Counted from the stretch's first letter, positions 17,754-27,402 are shown. The stretch is 64,000 nt of DNA from Anaerolineae bacterium (GCA_028285185.1 JANQQD010000255.1:20570-84569), one strand, 5' to 3'. Program-made: numbers and translations. The notes: generated by a model not told the origin, from the sequence alone.

Positions 17754-19676
17754 ATGGACGCTTCGCCGATTGTGTCTGTCGCCATTCATCCCGCCATCGG
17801 TGTTGCCCGGGTCGGCAACGCTCGAGAAGAATGGTTTCTGGCCGCCGATCTTCGCGGCAGCGCGCCCGCTGATCCGGACGGCTATCGCGACGCAGACGGG
17901 CGGATTAAGCGCCAGGTTTCCAGGTTCCGGATCTATGCCACCCATGCCTCGGGCGAGGTGCGCGAGCTGACTCTGGATGAGGCCGAGATCGAATGGCGGG
18001 TCGAGGTCGCCAATCTGAAAGCGGGCTGGTACCAGTTCAATTACCCGCTCGATCTGCCGGTCGCGGGGATTGAAGCGCCAGAACGGCGGAACGCGGCCTT
18101 TACCGGCGGGGATCGCGGCAGGCTGGATATCAGGCCGAGCGAAAAGGCAATTTCGGGCCGGAACGAGGCCGGGGCGCCGTACCGGTTCGACGATGGCGAG
18201 TTCTTCGGCAAACGGGTCTATCTCGGAGAACTGCGGACCGATTCGGCGGGACGGCTCCTGGTCTTCGGCGGCCGTGGCGCAAGCGCGCCGCTGACCCCCG
18301 GCACCGCGCCCCGGACGTTCGCCAATAACGATGGCTGGCACGATGATATCTGCGATGGGCCGGTGCGGGCGCGGGTGCGGGTCGGAGGCGAAACCTTCGA
18401 AGCGGAGCCCGCACATGTCGTCGTCGCGCCGCCGAACTACGGGCCGGGCCTTTTCGGCGTGGTCACGATGGATGACGTGTTGCAGGATCTCTACGTCCGC
18501 GAAGGCTGGGTCGCCGCGCCCGAGGTTACCCGCTTCACGCGCGACATCTGGCCGGTCTTCGACCGGATTAGCGGGCATCAATGGGTGAATGACGGGTTCT
18601 TGCCGATCGTGGGCGTGGGTTCGCCACTCGATGCGCGCAGCCCGGAGATCATCGCGAAGCTGCAGGAAGGCTCAAGCGCGAACGCCGGGTTTCGGGCTCA
18701 GGTGCATGCGCTCTTCCGGCAGCCCGGTGACGAGCGGCCCGAAGCGCTGCCGCCCATTTATGGCGATGCGCTGAGTGACCGGCGGCCGGATGGGACACTT
18801 CTCGATCCGACCCGGCAGGAGTTGTTTCTGACCGGCCTGCAATATGAGCATTTGCAGAATTGGGCGGACGGAACCTTCGAGGCCGATTGGCAGGGCATGC
18901 CGGAATTCCCGGATTTCGATGCGCTGCCGCCGAAGGCGCAGACCGAAGAGCTGGACCGGGCAGGCATGTATGAATGCCTCGGTGGGCCGTTTCATCCTGG
19001 CATCGAGGTCACCTGGCCGTTCCGGTTGGCGATCATGTGGAAAGCGCCCTACCGGTTACGGGCGCTGCCCGAAGGCACCGCCGTCCGCCAGGATTACGGC
19101 GAGACGCTTTCGGTCGAAACCGCCCTGGCGGCTGACGGGCCGCATGGCGCTTCAGGCCCCGGTTCGCTGACCCGTTGGCTGGGTGTGCCCTGGCAGACAG
19201 ATGAGGCATCGTGCAATTCAGGCCTGCTATACAGCCCCGAGCTTTACCTTTCGAGCCCGAGCTTTTGGGGTGCGCGCGTGCCGAACCAGGTGTTGTCGCA
19301 AGAGGCATTTGCGCTTGCCAGCTCGGGCAGGTTGAGCCCCGAAGAGGCCGACAGGCATTTTGCCAAGCGGCATCTGTGGCTCCGCGATATCAATGGCAGA
19401 GGCTATTTTGAGCGGATCGACGCGATGGTGACGCGCTGGTGGAAACTGGGCTTGGTAGCGGCCAAGACCCCGCCCGAAGGCTCGGACCTGCCCGATCCGA
19501 CCTTTGTCGAAACCGGCCGCCAGCCATCGGCGACGGCAGATCCGTCGCTTGAACTGTTGCTGGCGGTGCTCGCGCTGGAGGACAGCGATGGCGCGGCGGA
19601 ACTTGGGGCCGGACCGGGCGGGACGCCGCCGGAGGAGAGGCGCGGCTACAAGACCTTCTCGCGCGGCGAGATTTGA
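17754..19676 (+). CDS. LodA/GoxA-like CTQ-dependent oxidase
   Basis: The 640-residue protein matches the LodA family over its whole length: IHPAIGVARVGNA near the N terminus, VANLKAGWYQF, the ELFLTGLQYEHLQNW region, and the cofactor region GVPWQTDEASC (C487) with SFWGARVPNQVL (W505). In LodA (L-lysine epsilon-oxidase) and GoxA (glycine oxidase) a Cys and a Trp here are joined into cysteine tryptophylquinone and the enzyme releases hydrogen peroxide. Which substrate this one takes is unknown. It has a GGAG ribosome site five bases upstream and overlaps the flavoprotein gene by one base, the standard lodA-lodB pairing. Confidence 0.85.
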   Translation: MDASPIVSVAIHPAIGVARVGNAREEWFLAADLRGSAPADPDGYRDADGRIKRQVSRFRIYATHASGEVRELTLDEAEIEWRVEVANLKAGWYQFNYPLDLPVAGIEAPERRNAAFTGGDRGRLDIRPSEKAISGRNEAGAPYRFDDGEFFGKRVYLGELRTDSAGRLLVFGGRGASAPLTPGTAPRTFANNDGWHDDICDGPVRARVRVGGETFEAEPAHVVVAPPNYGPGLFGVVTMDDVLQDLYVREGWVAAPEVTRFTRDIWPVFDRISGHQWVNDGFLPIVGVGSPLDARSPEIIAKLQEGSSANAGFRAQVHALFRQPGDERPEALPPIYGDALSDRRPDGTLLDPTRQELFLTGLQYEHLQNWADGTFEADWQGMPEFPDFDALPPKAQTEELDRAGMYECLGGPFHPGIEVTWPFRLAIMWKAPYRLRALPEGTAVRQDYGETLSVETALAADGPHGASGPGSLTRWLGVPWQTDEASCNSGLLYSPELYLSSPSFWGARVPNQVLSQEAFALASSGRLSPEEADRHFAKRHLWLRDINGRGYFERIDAMVTRWWKLGLVAAKTPPEGSDLPDPTFVETGRQPSATADPSLELLLAVLALEDSDGAAELGAGPGGTPPEERRGYKTFSRGEI

Positions 19677-20704
19677 TGGAGACGCAAAAGCGGTTCGAGG
19701 TCTTGGTCGCAGGGCGAGGCCCTGCGGGCCTTGCGGCATCCATCGCATTGGCCGAGCGGGGCATCGAAGTGGTGAGCCTTGCGCCGGTCGGGGCGTCTCC
19801 GGCCTTGGCGCGTGCCGAGATGCTGTCCCTCGCAGTCGAGGCCATCCTGGCGCGGCTCGGGCTCGGCGACGTGCTGGCGCGAGCGGTGAGGCTTCGGGGC
19901 GTGGAGCGCCACTGGAACAGAGCGCGGCCCGAGCTGCAGGACGGCCTGTCGCCTGACGCCGCGGGCCCCGGGTGGAGCGTCGACCGTGCCGACCTGCAAG
20001 AGGCGCTGACGACGCGCGCCGCGGCGTTGGGCGTGACGGAGGCGCAGGGCCAAATTCGCGGCGTCGCCGGCCAACCTGGGCGTTGGCGTGTAACGCTCCC
20101 GAATGGCGGCAGTCTTGACGCACGATTCCTGGTCGATGCTACGGGCCGGCCCGCGGCACTGGCGCGCAGGCTGGGCGCGAAACTACGGTTCGGCCTGCCG
20201 CTTCTTGCCCGGGTCTGGACCGCAACGGCGCCGGCACCGTCACGATTGGTGGCCAAAGCCGAGCCGGACGGGTGGCGCTACACCCTACCCCATCCGGCGG
20301 GCGGCGCCTCGGTTGGCTGGCTGACTCGCCCCGGCCTGGTCCGCGACGCGCCGCCCAGCTTTGCCTCGACCCGTGCACAGGACGCGCGGAGCATGCAGCT
20401 CAGCCCGGTGGCCGGGCCCGGTTGGCTCGCTGCCGGAGATTCCGCCGCCGCCTTCGACCCGATCGCCTCACAGGGTCTCTTCAACGCGCTCTCCGGTGGT
20501 TTTTTTGCCGGCAATGCGGCGGCGGATGCGGTGCGGGGGGCTCCAGAAAACATCACGGTCTACCGGCTCCTGACAGAGCGCACTGCGGCGCGGACGCATC
20601 ATCTGATCCCCAGCCAATATGCCGCCAGCGGATACCGGACCTCCTTCTGGGCCGAGCGCGCGCAGCAAACAATTCTGAGCAAAGGAGTGACTTATGGACT
20701 TTAG
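19676..20704 (+). CDS. LodB-like flavoprotein, partner of the LodA-like oxidase
   Basis: The ATG at 19676 shares its A with the TGA stop of the LodA-like gene, so translation is coupled. The 342-residue protein begins with a variant dinucleotide-binding loop, VAGRGPAGLAASIAL, and has a later FAD motif GWLAAGDSAAAFDPIASQG. LodB-type proteins are FAD-dependent and are required for making the CTQ cofactor of LodA in Marinomonas. This is the second such flavoprotein in the locus; the first (9619-10698) serves the split version. The two are only moderately similar to each other by eye. Confidence 0.8.
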   Translation: METQKRFEVLVAGRGPAGLAASIALAERGIEVVSLAPVGASPALARAEMLSLAVEAILARLGLGDVLARAVRLRGVERHWNRARPELQDGLSPDAAGPGWSVDRADLQEALTTRAAALGVTEAQGQIRGVAGQPGRWRVTLPNGGSLDARFLVDATGRPAALARRLGAKLRFGLPLLARVWTATAPAPSRLVAKAEPDGWRYTLPHPAGGASVGWLTRPGLVRDAPPSFASTRAQDARSMQLSPVAGPGWLAAGDSAAAFDPIASQGLFNALSGGFFAGNAAADAVRGAPENITVYRLLTERTAARTHHLIPSQYAASGYRTSFWAERAQQTILSKGVTYGL

Positions 20705-22241
20705 CCCTCCGGCAAATCAGGACGATCTGTCCGACCGACCGATCGACCGCGACGCGCTTCTGACGCTTTGGAACCGGCAGAGTACACCGGCGGACGAGCG
20801 CTCGTTTTACATGGGCGATTATGTAACGGCGGCTGCACGAAACCCGAACTATGTCGATCCGCGCCAGGTGACGCCGAGCGGCACCCCAAGCCCCGTGCCC
20901 TGGAACGGATTTCCCCGGCTCTTGTCGCGGTTTTACAATGACCAAGCCTCCGAGGCGGCACGCGCCCAGGCCGACGCAATAGCTGATGTGCCGACGCCCT
21001 GGCTCTATTGGGTCGCACCTGGGCAACCGCTCGGTGCCGGGCCGCCGCATCAACTGCCCTTCTTCGCCCAGCGACTTGGCGTGCCGGAGGCCTTTCTGCG
21101 CGCCGTGGCTGGACCGCTTCATGCTGTCAATGCGGATGGTACGATCGGCGACCCGATCCCACAACTCCGCCGTCAGCAGGACGAGTATCTCGAATGGCAT
21201 GCCGACCGGAACGCGGATGGCACGATCCGTCGGATCTGCTTCACCGCGGAGCCGCCCGATTATTGGGAGGCATTGGCCGAGGTGGCGCCTGACCGGGTGC
21301 TGGCGCTGTATCAGCAACATGTGAACCCATCGATTACTCGCGACGCTCTGTTTTATCCCGACCAGGTGGCCGCGCCCGGTTTTGATGCGAACGGCAATTT
21401 CCTGTGGCGGATCGTCCCCTGGCTGGGAGGGACCTATGACCCGCTCAACCGCTGGACGACGACGGACGGGATCATGCATCTGACCCATAGCGCGAACACG
21501 CTTGGCGCCGAGGTCAATCTGGCAGGAGATGCCAGCGTACCGCGCTCGGTCGACAGCCAGCCGCGTACGCCCGGTCAGGATCCGGCGCCGCAGGTGCTGC
21601 GCATCGCCTGCGGTGCCTACGGCGGGATCAACCGGTCTAGCGACCCGAATATCGGGCTTATCGTCGGCGATCTGGTGAAGGACGGGAACCGCATTACGCT
21701 GACCGATCCGGTGGGGCTCTATATCGGCAAGGTCGATCTTGCCGGTCTCCGCGGTCCGAATGGCGAGGTCCTGGAAACTGTCGCGGGTCGAGTGGTGCGC
21801 GGCTCCGATGACCCGTTCGAGCCGCGAATACTGCGCTATGAGGTCGAGCTGCCGTCGGGAACGGCCTTCACGCTGTCCGATTGCAGCTTCGACAATCGGC
21901 CCTTGCTTCGGGGCGGCCAGATCGCTCGGGAGACGACCATCCGGCTTTACGCGAATGTCTATCCAAACTCGGCCACAGCCGCGGAAGAGGCCTGCAGCGC
22001 CGGGGTGTGCCGCAGCACCGAGAATGACCAGCTCTTTCTGATCGGCGACCCAACGCAATGCCCGCCGCCCAGCCACCCGTTCTGGCTGCTTGCTACCCCA
22101 TACGAGGGCGATACTGGCGGGGCGGCGCTAGGTGTGGGCGAGCTGGAGGGTGCCGCGATCGACATCACGGACCGGGTCTCGGCCGAGGAAGCCCGCATGC
22201 CGGAGAAAAACGTCAATCCCTACAGGCTTCTGGGTTTCTGA
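20694..22241 (+). CDS. Conserved-looking protein of unknown function in the LodA operon
   Basis: The 515-residue protein starts at an ATG with AAAGGAG seven bases upstream and overlaps the flavoprotein gene by 11 bp. I recognise no domain. It begins with a helical section containing WNRQSTPADERSFYMGDYV and continues into beta-rich parts (RITLTDPVGLYIGKVDL, YEVELPSGTAFTL). A late segment has several cysteines (CSAGVC and CPPPSHPFW). No signal peptide is visible. Its place between LodB-like and DyP genes suggests a role with the oxidase, for example as a partner or substrate-handling protein. Confidence 0.55.
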   Translation: MDFSPPANQDDLSDRPIDRDALLTLWNRQSTPADERSFYMGDYVTAAARNPNYVDPRQVTPSGTPSPVPWNGFPRLLSRFYNDQASEAARAQADAIADVPTPWLYWVAPGQPLGAGPPHQLPFFAQRLGVPEAFLRAVAGPLHAVNADGTIGDPIPQLRRQQDEYLEWHADRNADGTIRRICFTAEPPDYWEALAEVAPDRVLALYQQHVNPSITRDALFYPDQVAAPGFDANGNFLWRIVPWLGGTYDPLNRWTTTDGIMHLTHSANTLGAEVNLAGDASVPRSVDSQPRTPGQDPAPQVLRIACGAYGGINRSSDPNIGLIVGDLVKDGNRITLTDPVGLYIGKVDLAGLRGPNGEVLETVAGRVVRGSDDPFEPRILRYEVELPSGTAFTLSDCSFDNRPLLRGGQIARETTIRLYANVYPNSATAAEEACSAGVCRSTENDQLFLIGDPTQCPPPSHPFWLLATPYEGDTGGAALGVGELEGAAIDITDRVSAEEARMPEKNVNPYRLLGF

Positions 22242-23785
22242 TGGAACTAAGCGCCGAACCGGTCTTGGAGATCGACGACATCCAAGGGCATATCCTCGTC
22301 GGGTTCCGCGGACCGTATCAGGAGATCGTGGGGTTCCGGCTTGACCCGGCAGCTCTCGGACCTGCGCGGACGGCGCTGTTGCCCTGGGCTAACAGGGTGA
22401 CGTCGACCCGTACGGCGCTGGCACGGCGCAACGCGGCGAAAGAGGCCGAGGCCGCCGGAGCGCCGCTGCCTGCGTCGGATTCGGTGATGATGGCGATGGC
22501 GTTGACCGCAGAGGGGCTGTCATGCCTCAACGCGGCGGCGCGGCCCGAGGATCCCGATTTCCTGGCCGGTGCAGCGCGTTCGGCGGCGACACTGAGCGAC
22601 GTGACCGACCCCTCAAATGGCGTGCCGCTTGGCTGGGTGTATGGCGACGTTCCGGAGCGTATTCCCGATGTTTTGGTGATCTTCGGGGGCGACAGCGAAA
22701 CGGCGGTGCGCGGAATGGCCGACACGTTGATCGCTGATCTCGACAGACTGGCCACGATCGCGTTGCGCGACACCGGCGTGCGACTGCCCGAAGACAAGGA
22801 GCATTTCGGCTTTGTCGATGGTATCTCGCAGCCCGCACCGCGCGGCCGGATCGCAGAGGATACGGCGCTTGTGCACCGCGCGCTGCCTCCGGGCGACCCG
22901 ATCGCGGGGCGCTTCGCGCGCCCGGGGCGCCCGCTGGTTTGGCCGGGGCAATATCTGTTCGGCGAGCCGACGCAGTTGGCCGACAGTCTCGCTCCCGGCC
23001 CCATCGCGGGTGGGGTGGGCACCGCGTTGAAAAACGGATCGCTACTGGTGCTGCGCCGGCTTCGGCAGGATGTGGCGGCATTTCAGCGCGGCATGGAGAA
23101 CCTTGCGGCAAGTTTTGCCGGTCAGGGGCTGAGTGCCGATGCGGCGACCGTGGCCGCCTGGTGCGTGGGGCGCTGGTCGGACGGAACGCCGCTGGTTCTG
23201 TCGCCCGACGCGCCCGACCCGTCGATCGGTGGCAACATCCATCGGCGGAACGGGTTTCTCTTCAGCCAGGCCCTGGATTCCGCAGATTTGCGGTTACCGG
23301 ACGGATCGGAGGTTCGATTTCCGGGATCGCCGGCCGATCTCTTCGGGCAGGCCTGCCCGTTCTTTGCCCATATCCGGCAGGTTAACCCGCGCGACGACCC
23401 GGTCGATTTCGGCGGCCACGGAATCACGCTGCAGGCGCAGATGCTGCGCCGCGGGATCCCTTACGGACCGGCCTGGACCGGCGCCGACGACGGGGTCGAT
23501 CGCGGGTTGATTTTCATGGCCTATCAGACCTCGATCGCCAACCAGTTTCACCGGCTCATGAAACGCTGGGTGAATGACAATACGGCGCCGCTGTCACGTT
23601 CGGGGATCGACCCAGTGATTGGGGCGGATAAGTCGCCCGGGCGCGCGCTGGAGCGGAGGCATGCGGATGGACACTTTGCGCGGAGCCTGCTCAGGGGTAA
23701 CTGGGTGACGGCGACTGGCGCGGTCTATGCGTTTACGCCGGGACTTTCCGCGCTGCGCCGGATGCTGACGGAACAGACATCCTGA
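22241..23785 (+). CDS. DyP-type heme peroxidase
   Basis: The ATG at 22241 overlaps the TGA of the preceding gene. The 514-residue protein carries the DyP hallmarks: DIQGHILVGFRG near the N terminus, the GxxDG-type motif GFVDGIS (D193), the proximal heme histidine in AHIRQVNPRD (H377) and an arginine in MLRRGIPYGP (R403/R404). DyP peroxidases use hydrogen peroxide to oxidise organic substrates. As the last gene of an operon whose oxidase should release peroxide, it could consume that peroxide either for detoxification or for a coupled oxidation. No Tat signal is visible, so it is probably cytoplasmic or co-exported. Confidence 0.88.
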   Translation: MELSAEPVLEIDDIQGHILVGFRGPYQEIVGFRLDPAALGPARTALLPWANRVTSTRTALARRNAAKEAEAAGAPLPASDSVMMAMALTAEGLSCLNAAARPEDPDFLAGAARSAATLSDVTDPSNGVPLGWVYGDVPERIPDVLVIFGGDSETAVRGMADTLIADLDRLATIALRDTGVRLPEDKEHFGFVDGISQPAPRGRIAEDTALVHRALPPGDPIAGRFARPGRPLVWPGQYLFGEPTQLADSLAPGPIAGGVGTALKNGSLLVLRRLRQDVAAFQRGMENLAASFAGQGLSADAATVAAWCVGRWSDGTPLVLSPDAPDPSIGGNIHRRNGFLFSQALDSADLRLPDGSEVRFPGSPADLFGQACPFFAHIRQVNPRDDPVDFGGHGITLQAQMLRRGIPYGPAWTGADDGVDRGLIFMAYQTSIANQFHRLMKRWVNDNTAPLSRSGIDPVIGADKSPGRALERRHADGHFARSLLRGNWVTATGAVYAFTPGLSALRRMLTEQTS

Positions 23786-23839
23786 CCCGCGTTGAAGCAA
23801 GATGCCGCAAAATCTGACTCAGGAATCGCTTCTTCGAAA

Positions 23840-24334
23840 TCACCACGCCGCCGGTTTCGAACGCGATTTCTGGTAAGCCATGCTTCTGCTAAAGCAGCTT
23901 TCCCTCAATTCAGCGGCCTCGCGGCAGGGCTGAGTCGGTTCGCCAATCGATCCGCCTGGCGTCCGAGCGCCCTCGTAATCGGCCACGTCGCTGGCAATCT
24001 CCCGCGCCTCCGCATCTTGTTCCTGCCGGCGCAGAGTATCGACCGCCGCACGAACTACGACCGTGTAGAAGTAGTTGTAGGGATCCGAAATTTCGCCCGG
24101 ATTTTCGCGCTCTCGGCCATGAAACCGTTCGAATCCGGTTGAAATGCAGTCCTCTATCTCGTCGTCATCATACCTGCCACGACTTCGGATGTAGCGCCTG
24201 AGCCTTGGGCGAGCTTCATCCAACAGGAGCGCATAGAATTCGGCAACCTTACTGTTCTTCCAAGCGGCATTAACCCGTTCCTTTAGGTCGGGGTCTTCAT
24301 CGAGTGGAGTTTCAGGCTCTGTGTCAGATTCCAC
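23840..24334 (-). pseudogene. Truncated sigma-70-like factor (region 2 only)
   Basis: The 164-residue frame contains a sigma region 2-like stretch (DEARPRLRRYIRS, DDDEIEDCISTGFERFHGR, DPYNYFYTVVVRAAVDTLRRQ, residues 39-104), which binds core RNA polymerase and the -10 element. The expected region 4 helix-turn-helix is missing: after about residue 125 the protein runs through a low-similarity tail and stops 55 bp from the convergent DyP gene. It is probably a C-terminally damaged ECF-type factor. Convergent placement beside the quinoprotein operon makes a past regulatory link possible. Confidence 0.5.
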
Positions 24335-24500
24335 GAACTAACCGTTCCCAAGGACATTGGACCGCTGAAACAAGGCAGAGCCGAATTCTTTCTACCATTT
24401 GTTAGACGGGGCCCGTGACCATTCCGTTCCAGACGAGTGCTGGGGTCGTGCGGCCGACAGCGGTTTACGCCTCCCTGCGATCCTCAGAACCGGGGCAATC

Positions 24501-24809
24501 TCAGTCGGGGCGTCGATTCCACACCAGGAAAGCCGCGCCGTCTTCCTCGAACAGTGCCGCGCGGATCGGCTCCGGGAAGCTCGGATCGTCGAGCTGGACG
24601 CTAAGGTAGTCGCGCGGGTCCTCTCCATTGCTGCGGGCTTTCCAGGCGGCGCCGAGCTCGGCGCGGCCGGCATAGACGCGGAAGTCCGGCGCACCCTCGC
24701 TCTTCTTCTGGTCGTTGGCGACGATCTTGGCCTTGACGTTGACCGTCAGGGTCCGGATCGTTCCGACATAGCCGTCCTTGCCGGCCGTGAAGCTTCCAAT
24801 GGTAGCCAT
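24501..24809 (-). CDS. DUF736 family protein
   Basis: The 102-residue protein starts [21 protein letters not shown] and contains [12 protein letters not shown] and [12 protein letters not shown], typical of the DUF736 family found in alphaproteobacterial conjugative elements. Its function is unknown. It is the last gene of the trb operon, 3 bp after DUF2274. A second DUF736 protein is encoded at 47448-47771. Confidence 0.88.
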   Translation of the reverse strand: MATIGSFTAGKDGYVGTIRTLTVNVKAKIVANDQKKSEGAPDFRVYAGRAELGAAWKARSNGEDPRDYLSVQLDDPSFPEPIRAALFEEDGAAFLVWNRRPD

Positions 24810-24812
24810 CGC

Positions 24813-25067
24813 TCAGGTCTCCTTTGGTTGGGGTGACGATGATTGGCGCACTTCGTCAAGCTGCCTGCGCGCCCGTTTGAAGCCCGGATCGGCGTTCATG
24901 AACGCCTCCAGCATGAAGGGGATGAGATCGGCGACACTCTCCTTCTGCCCATAGGCGCGCCGGTAGATTTCGGCGTAGTCGTTGAGGGCCACCTTGAGGT
25001 CGGCATCGGCCGTGAAAGTGACCTTGACGCTCTCGCGATCGGGCAGCCTGTCAAGCTTGAGGGTCAT
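24813..25067 (-). CDS. DUF2274 family protein
   Basis: An 84-residue protein starting at the ATG at 25067 (MTLKLDRLPDRESVKVTF), 11 bp after trbI. It matches the DUF2274 family that regularly follows trbI in mobile elements of this type. It is mostly helical, with AYGQKESVADLIPFMLEAF in the middle. The function is unknown; the position suggests a role in transfer or its control. Confidence 0.85.
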   Translation of the reverse strand: MTLKLDRLPDRESVKVTFTADADLKVALNDYAEIYRRAYGQKESVADLIPFMLEAFMNADPGFKRARRQLDEVRQSSSPQPKET

Positions 25068-25078
25068 GCTGCGTCTCC

Positions 25079-26359
25079 TCACTCACGATAGGGCCTCAGC
25101 ACCATGTCCTTGTTGACGATGATGCGGAGCGGCCAGCCAGGACGAATGGTGATGGTGGGCTGGATATTGAGGTTGCGCTCGGTGATGCGCTGGCCGACCT
25201 GATTGGCGCTATCTTGGGCGGACTCGCGGATCGCCTCGACGAGATCGTCCTCTTCGTCGCCGAAGGTAAGCTCGGTGCCGACGCCGAGCAGCGTCGACAG
25301 CACGATGCCCTTGAGGAGGCGCCAAGTGTGGAAGTTCACCTCGTCCTCGAGCCCGGCATAGCCTGTGGTGTCGGTCGCCGGCAGGTTCTCGATCACGACC
25401 GACGAGCCGTCGGGCATGATGATCCGCTGCCAGACAACCAGCGCGCGCTCCTGGCCGAAGGCGACGACGCTGTCATAGGTGCCGATCACGCGGGAGCCTT
25501 GCGGGATCAGCAGATAGCGCCCCGACACGGTGTCGTAGACGTTCTCGGTCACTTGCGCGATGACGCGGCCCGGCAGATCGGAGTTGATGCCCGTCACGAG
25601 ACTCGCGGAGATGACGGTTCCCGCCATGACTTGATAAGGCGAGGCCGGGTCCTGAAGCGTGTGCGGATTGTAGATGTCCGCGTCGACATCCTGGTTCAGG
25701 AAATCGAGCTTGCGGCCTTGCAGATTTTGGTCGCTCTGGAGATCGAGACCGAGCCCTTGGTCGGGCGTGTCCGCGCGGAGAACGTCGAAGGGATTGCGGT
25801 CGGGCGTCGCCGATACCTGCGTCGGGCTATCAGCTGGTTGGGCGCCGGTCGCGGTGCGGGAGGTGAGCTGAAAGAACACGCCGGCCTCGCGGCCCTGCTG
25901 CGCCAGGCGCGCTTGCCGGATGCGCTCGGCGCGCGCCGCGTCATCCTCCGGGCTTGGGCGAAACGGCAGATTGGGCGGCGGGCCGATCCCCAGATCCTGC
26001 TCGGCGCCGACGACGGCAGGGCCAATATCGCCGGGTAGTGGCGGCCCCAACTGCACCGGCGGCGGCAGGTCGCCATAGTCGCGCGGCAGCGCGTCCAGCC
26101 CCTCCGGCCTAGGTGCGTTCTCGGTTCGGATCAGCTCGCGGCCGGTGTCGTCTCGGTCGAAGAGCCGCGGCGGATCGAGGGCGAAGATCGTCGCCCCGAA
26201 GAGCAACAGGAGTCCCGTCCCGGAGAGAACGATCAGCACCCGTCGGTCAATTCGGGTCACCGGCCTGGGCTTGGCGCGCAGCGCCAGGTTCTCCGGATCG
26301 ACTTTCGGGGTGGCCGGCGGCTCGGGACCCGATGGCTCCTCTCGTCGCTCGTCCGTCAT
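25079..26359 (-). CDS. trbI: Conjugal transfer protein TrbI (VirB10-like)
   Basis: The 426-residue protein has a cytoplasmic N terminus, one membrane segment (RVLIVLSGTGLLLLFGATIF, near residues 41-60), a proline-rich linker and a conserved C-terminal VirB10 domain (GTVISASLVTGINSDLPG, LLIPQGSRVIGTYDS). VirB10-type proteins span from inner to outer membrane and couple energy from the channel ATPases to the outer-membrane pore. It overlaps trbG by 4 bp. Confidence 0.93.
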   Translation of the reverse strand: MTDERREEPSGPEPPATPKVDPENLALRAKPRPVTRIDRRVLIVLSGTGLLLLFGATIFALDPPRLFDRDDTGRELIRTENAPRPEGLDALPRDYGDLPPPVQLGPPLPGDIGPAVVGAEQDLGIGPPPNLPFRPSPEDDAARAERIRQARLAQQGREAGVFFQLTSRTATGAQPADSPTQVSATPDRNPFDVLRADTPDQGLGLDLQSDQNLQGRKLDFLNQDVDADIYNPHTLQDPASPYQVMAGTVISASLVTGINSDLPGRVIAQVTENVYDTVSGRYLLIPQGSRVIGTYDSVVAFGQERALVVWQRIIMPDGSSVVIENLPATDTTGYAGLEDEVNFHTWRLLKGIVLSTLLGVGTELTFGDEEDDLVEAIRESAQDSANQVGQRITERNLNIQPTITIRPGWPLRIIVNKDMVLRPYRE

Positions 26360-27402
26360 CGGTGGTTCCCCACCTGGAACACGCCGTCGTCACTTGTGAC
26401 TTCGTCCGTCCGTTCACGGCTCGACACGGCTGGGTGGCCGTCGGTGCGGGTGATGCGCACCACCTGCTGCGGCTCCTCGCCAAGGCGGAGCTCTGCGGCG
26501 GCGAACAGCCGATCTACGATGTAGTAGCGGCCGCGGACCCGATAGTTGACGAGTTGGTTGTCGCCGTCCGGCCCAACCACGAAGAGCGGCGGAGCCTGCC
26601 CCTGGTCGAGGCGCGCCGGGAACTGGATATAGACTTTGTGGGTGTCGTCAAAGACGCGCACCGGCCGCCAGGGCGGCTCATCACCGCTGATCGCATAGCG
26701 GAAGCGCAGCTTGTCGATGTCGAGCCCGCTATCGATCACGCGCTCGGCAGCGTCCTCGGCGGCCACGTTGCGACTTGTCAGCGCCAGAAGCTCATCGCGC
26801 GGATAATGCCAGGAGACCGACGCCATATAGGTCTCGGGCGTGCTGGTGAGCTCCAGATGATAGGCGCGCCGGTCGGTGATGATGACGAGGTTGGTGGAGA
26901 GGCCTTCGGCAATCGGCTTCACCAGCACATGGGCGCGCGCCTTCTCGCCCGAGCCGCTCACCGTGTCGCCGATGACCCAGCGCACGGTGTCGCCCGCCGA
27001 GACGGCGACGATCTCCTCGCCCGGCTGAAGCGCGATGTTGCTGACGTTTTCTGGCGCCGTATAGAGCTGGTAGAGCGCACCTTCCGTATAGGGATAGACC
27101 TGGACGGCGTTGACATAACCGTCCGCGCTCGGCTCGACGGCCGCGTCGGCGTTGGCGTCCGCCACCCGCTCTTCCGGCGGCCGATGATCTTCCGCACGGG
27201 GTTCGTTGCCCGGCAGCCGCTTCAACTGGCCTGGCAGCGGCAGCGGCTCGGGCACCTTTACGATCTGGACCGGCCGCGGCGATTCTACCGTCAGGGCCGC
27301 GGCGTCGAAGTCTTCCGCATCGTAGCTGATCTTTGGTGGCGGCTGCTTGGTGGCGCAGGCGGCGACAAACGCGGTCATGGTCAGGACAAGGATCATTTTC
27401 AT
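26356..27402 (-). CDS. trbG: Conjugal transfer protein TrbG (VirB9-like)
   Basis: The 348-residue protein has an N-terminal signal ending in AFVAACATK, a possible lipobox with cysteine acceptor. The C-terminal part has the VirB9 style, including YAISGDEPPWRPVRVFDD and TDRRAYHLELTS. VirB9 proteins form the outer-membrane core with VirB10 and VirB7. Here the possible lipid anchor might replace a separate VirB7; that is inference. It overlaps trbI and trbF by 4 bp each. Confidence 0.9.
   Translation of the reverse strand: MKMILVLTMTAFVAACATKQPPPKISYDAEDFDAAALTVESPRPVQIVKVPEPLPLPGQLKRLPGNEPRAEDHRPPEERVADANADAAVEPSADGYVNAVQVYPYTEGALYQLYTAPENVSNIALQPGEEIVAVSAGDTVRWVIGDTVSGSGEKARAHVLVKPIAEGLSTNLVIITDRRAYHLELTSTPETYMASVSWHYPRDELLALTSRNVAAEDAAERVIDSGLDIDKLRFRYAISGDEPPWRPVRVFDDTHKVYIQFPARLDQGQAPPLFVVGPDGDNQLVNYRVRGRYYIVDRLFAAAELRLGEEPQQVVRITRTDGHPAVSSRERTDEVTSDDGVFQVGNHR

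Noticed and set aside
20553..22076. A 507-codon minus-strand frame opposite the unknown LodA-operon gene
   Set aside because: The plus-strand gene has ribosome sites and operon overlaps; the antisense frame has neither.
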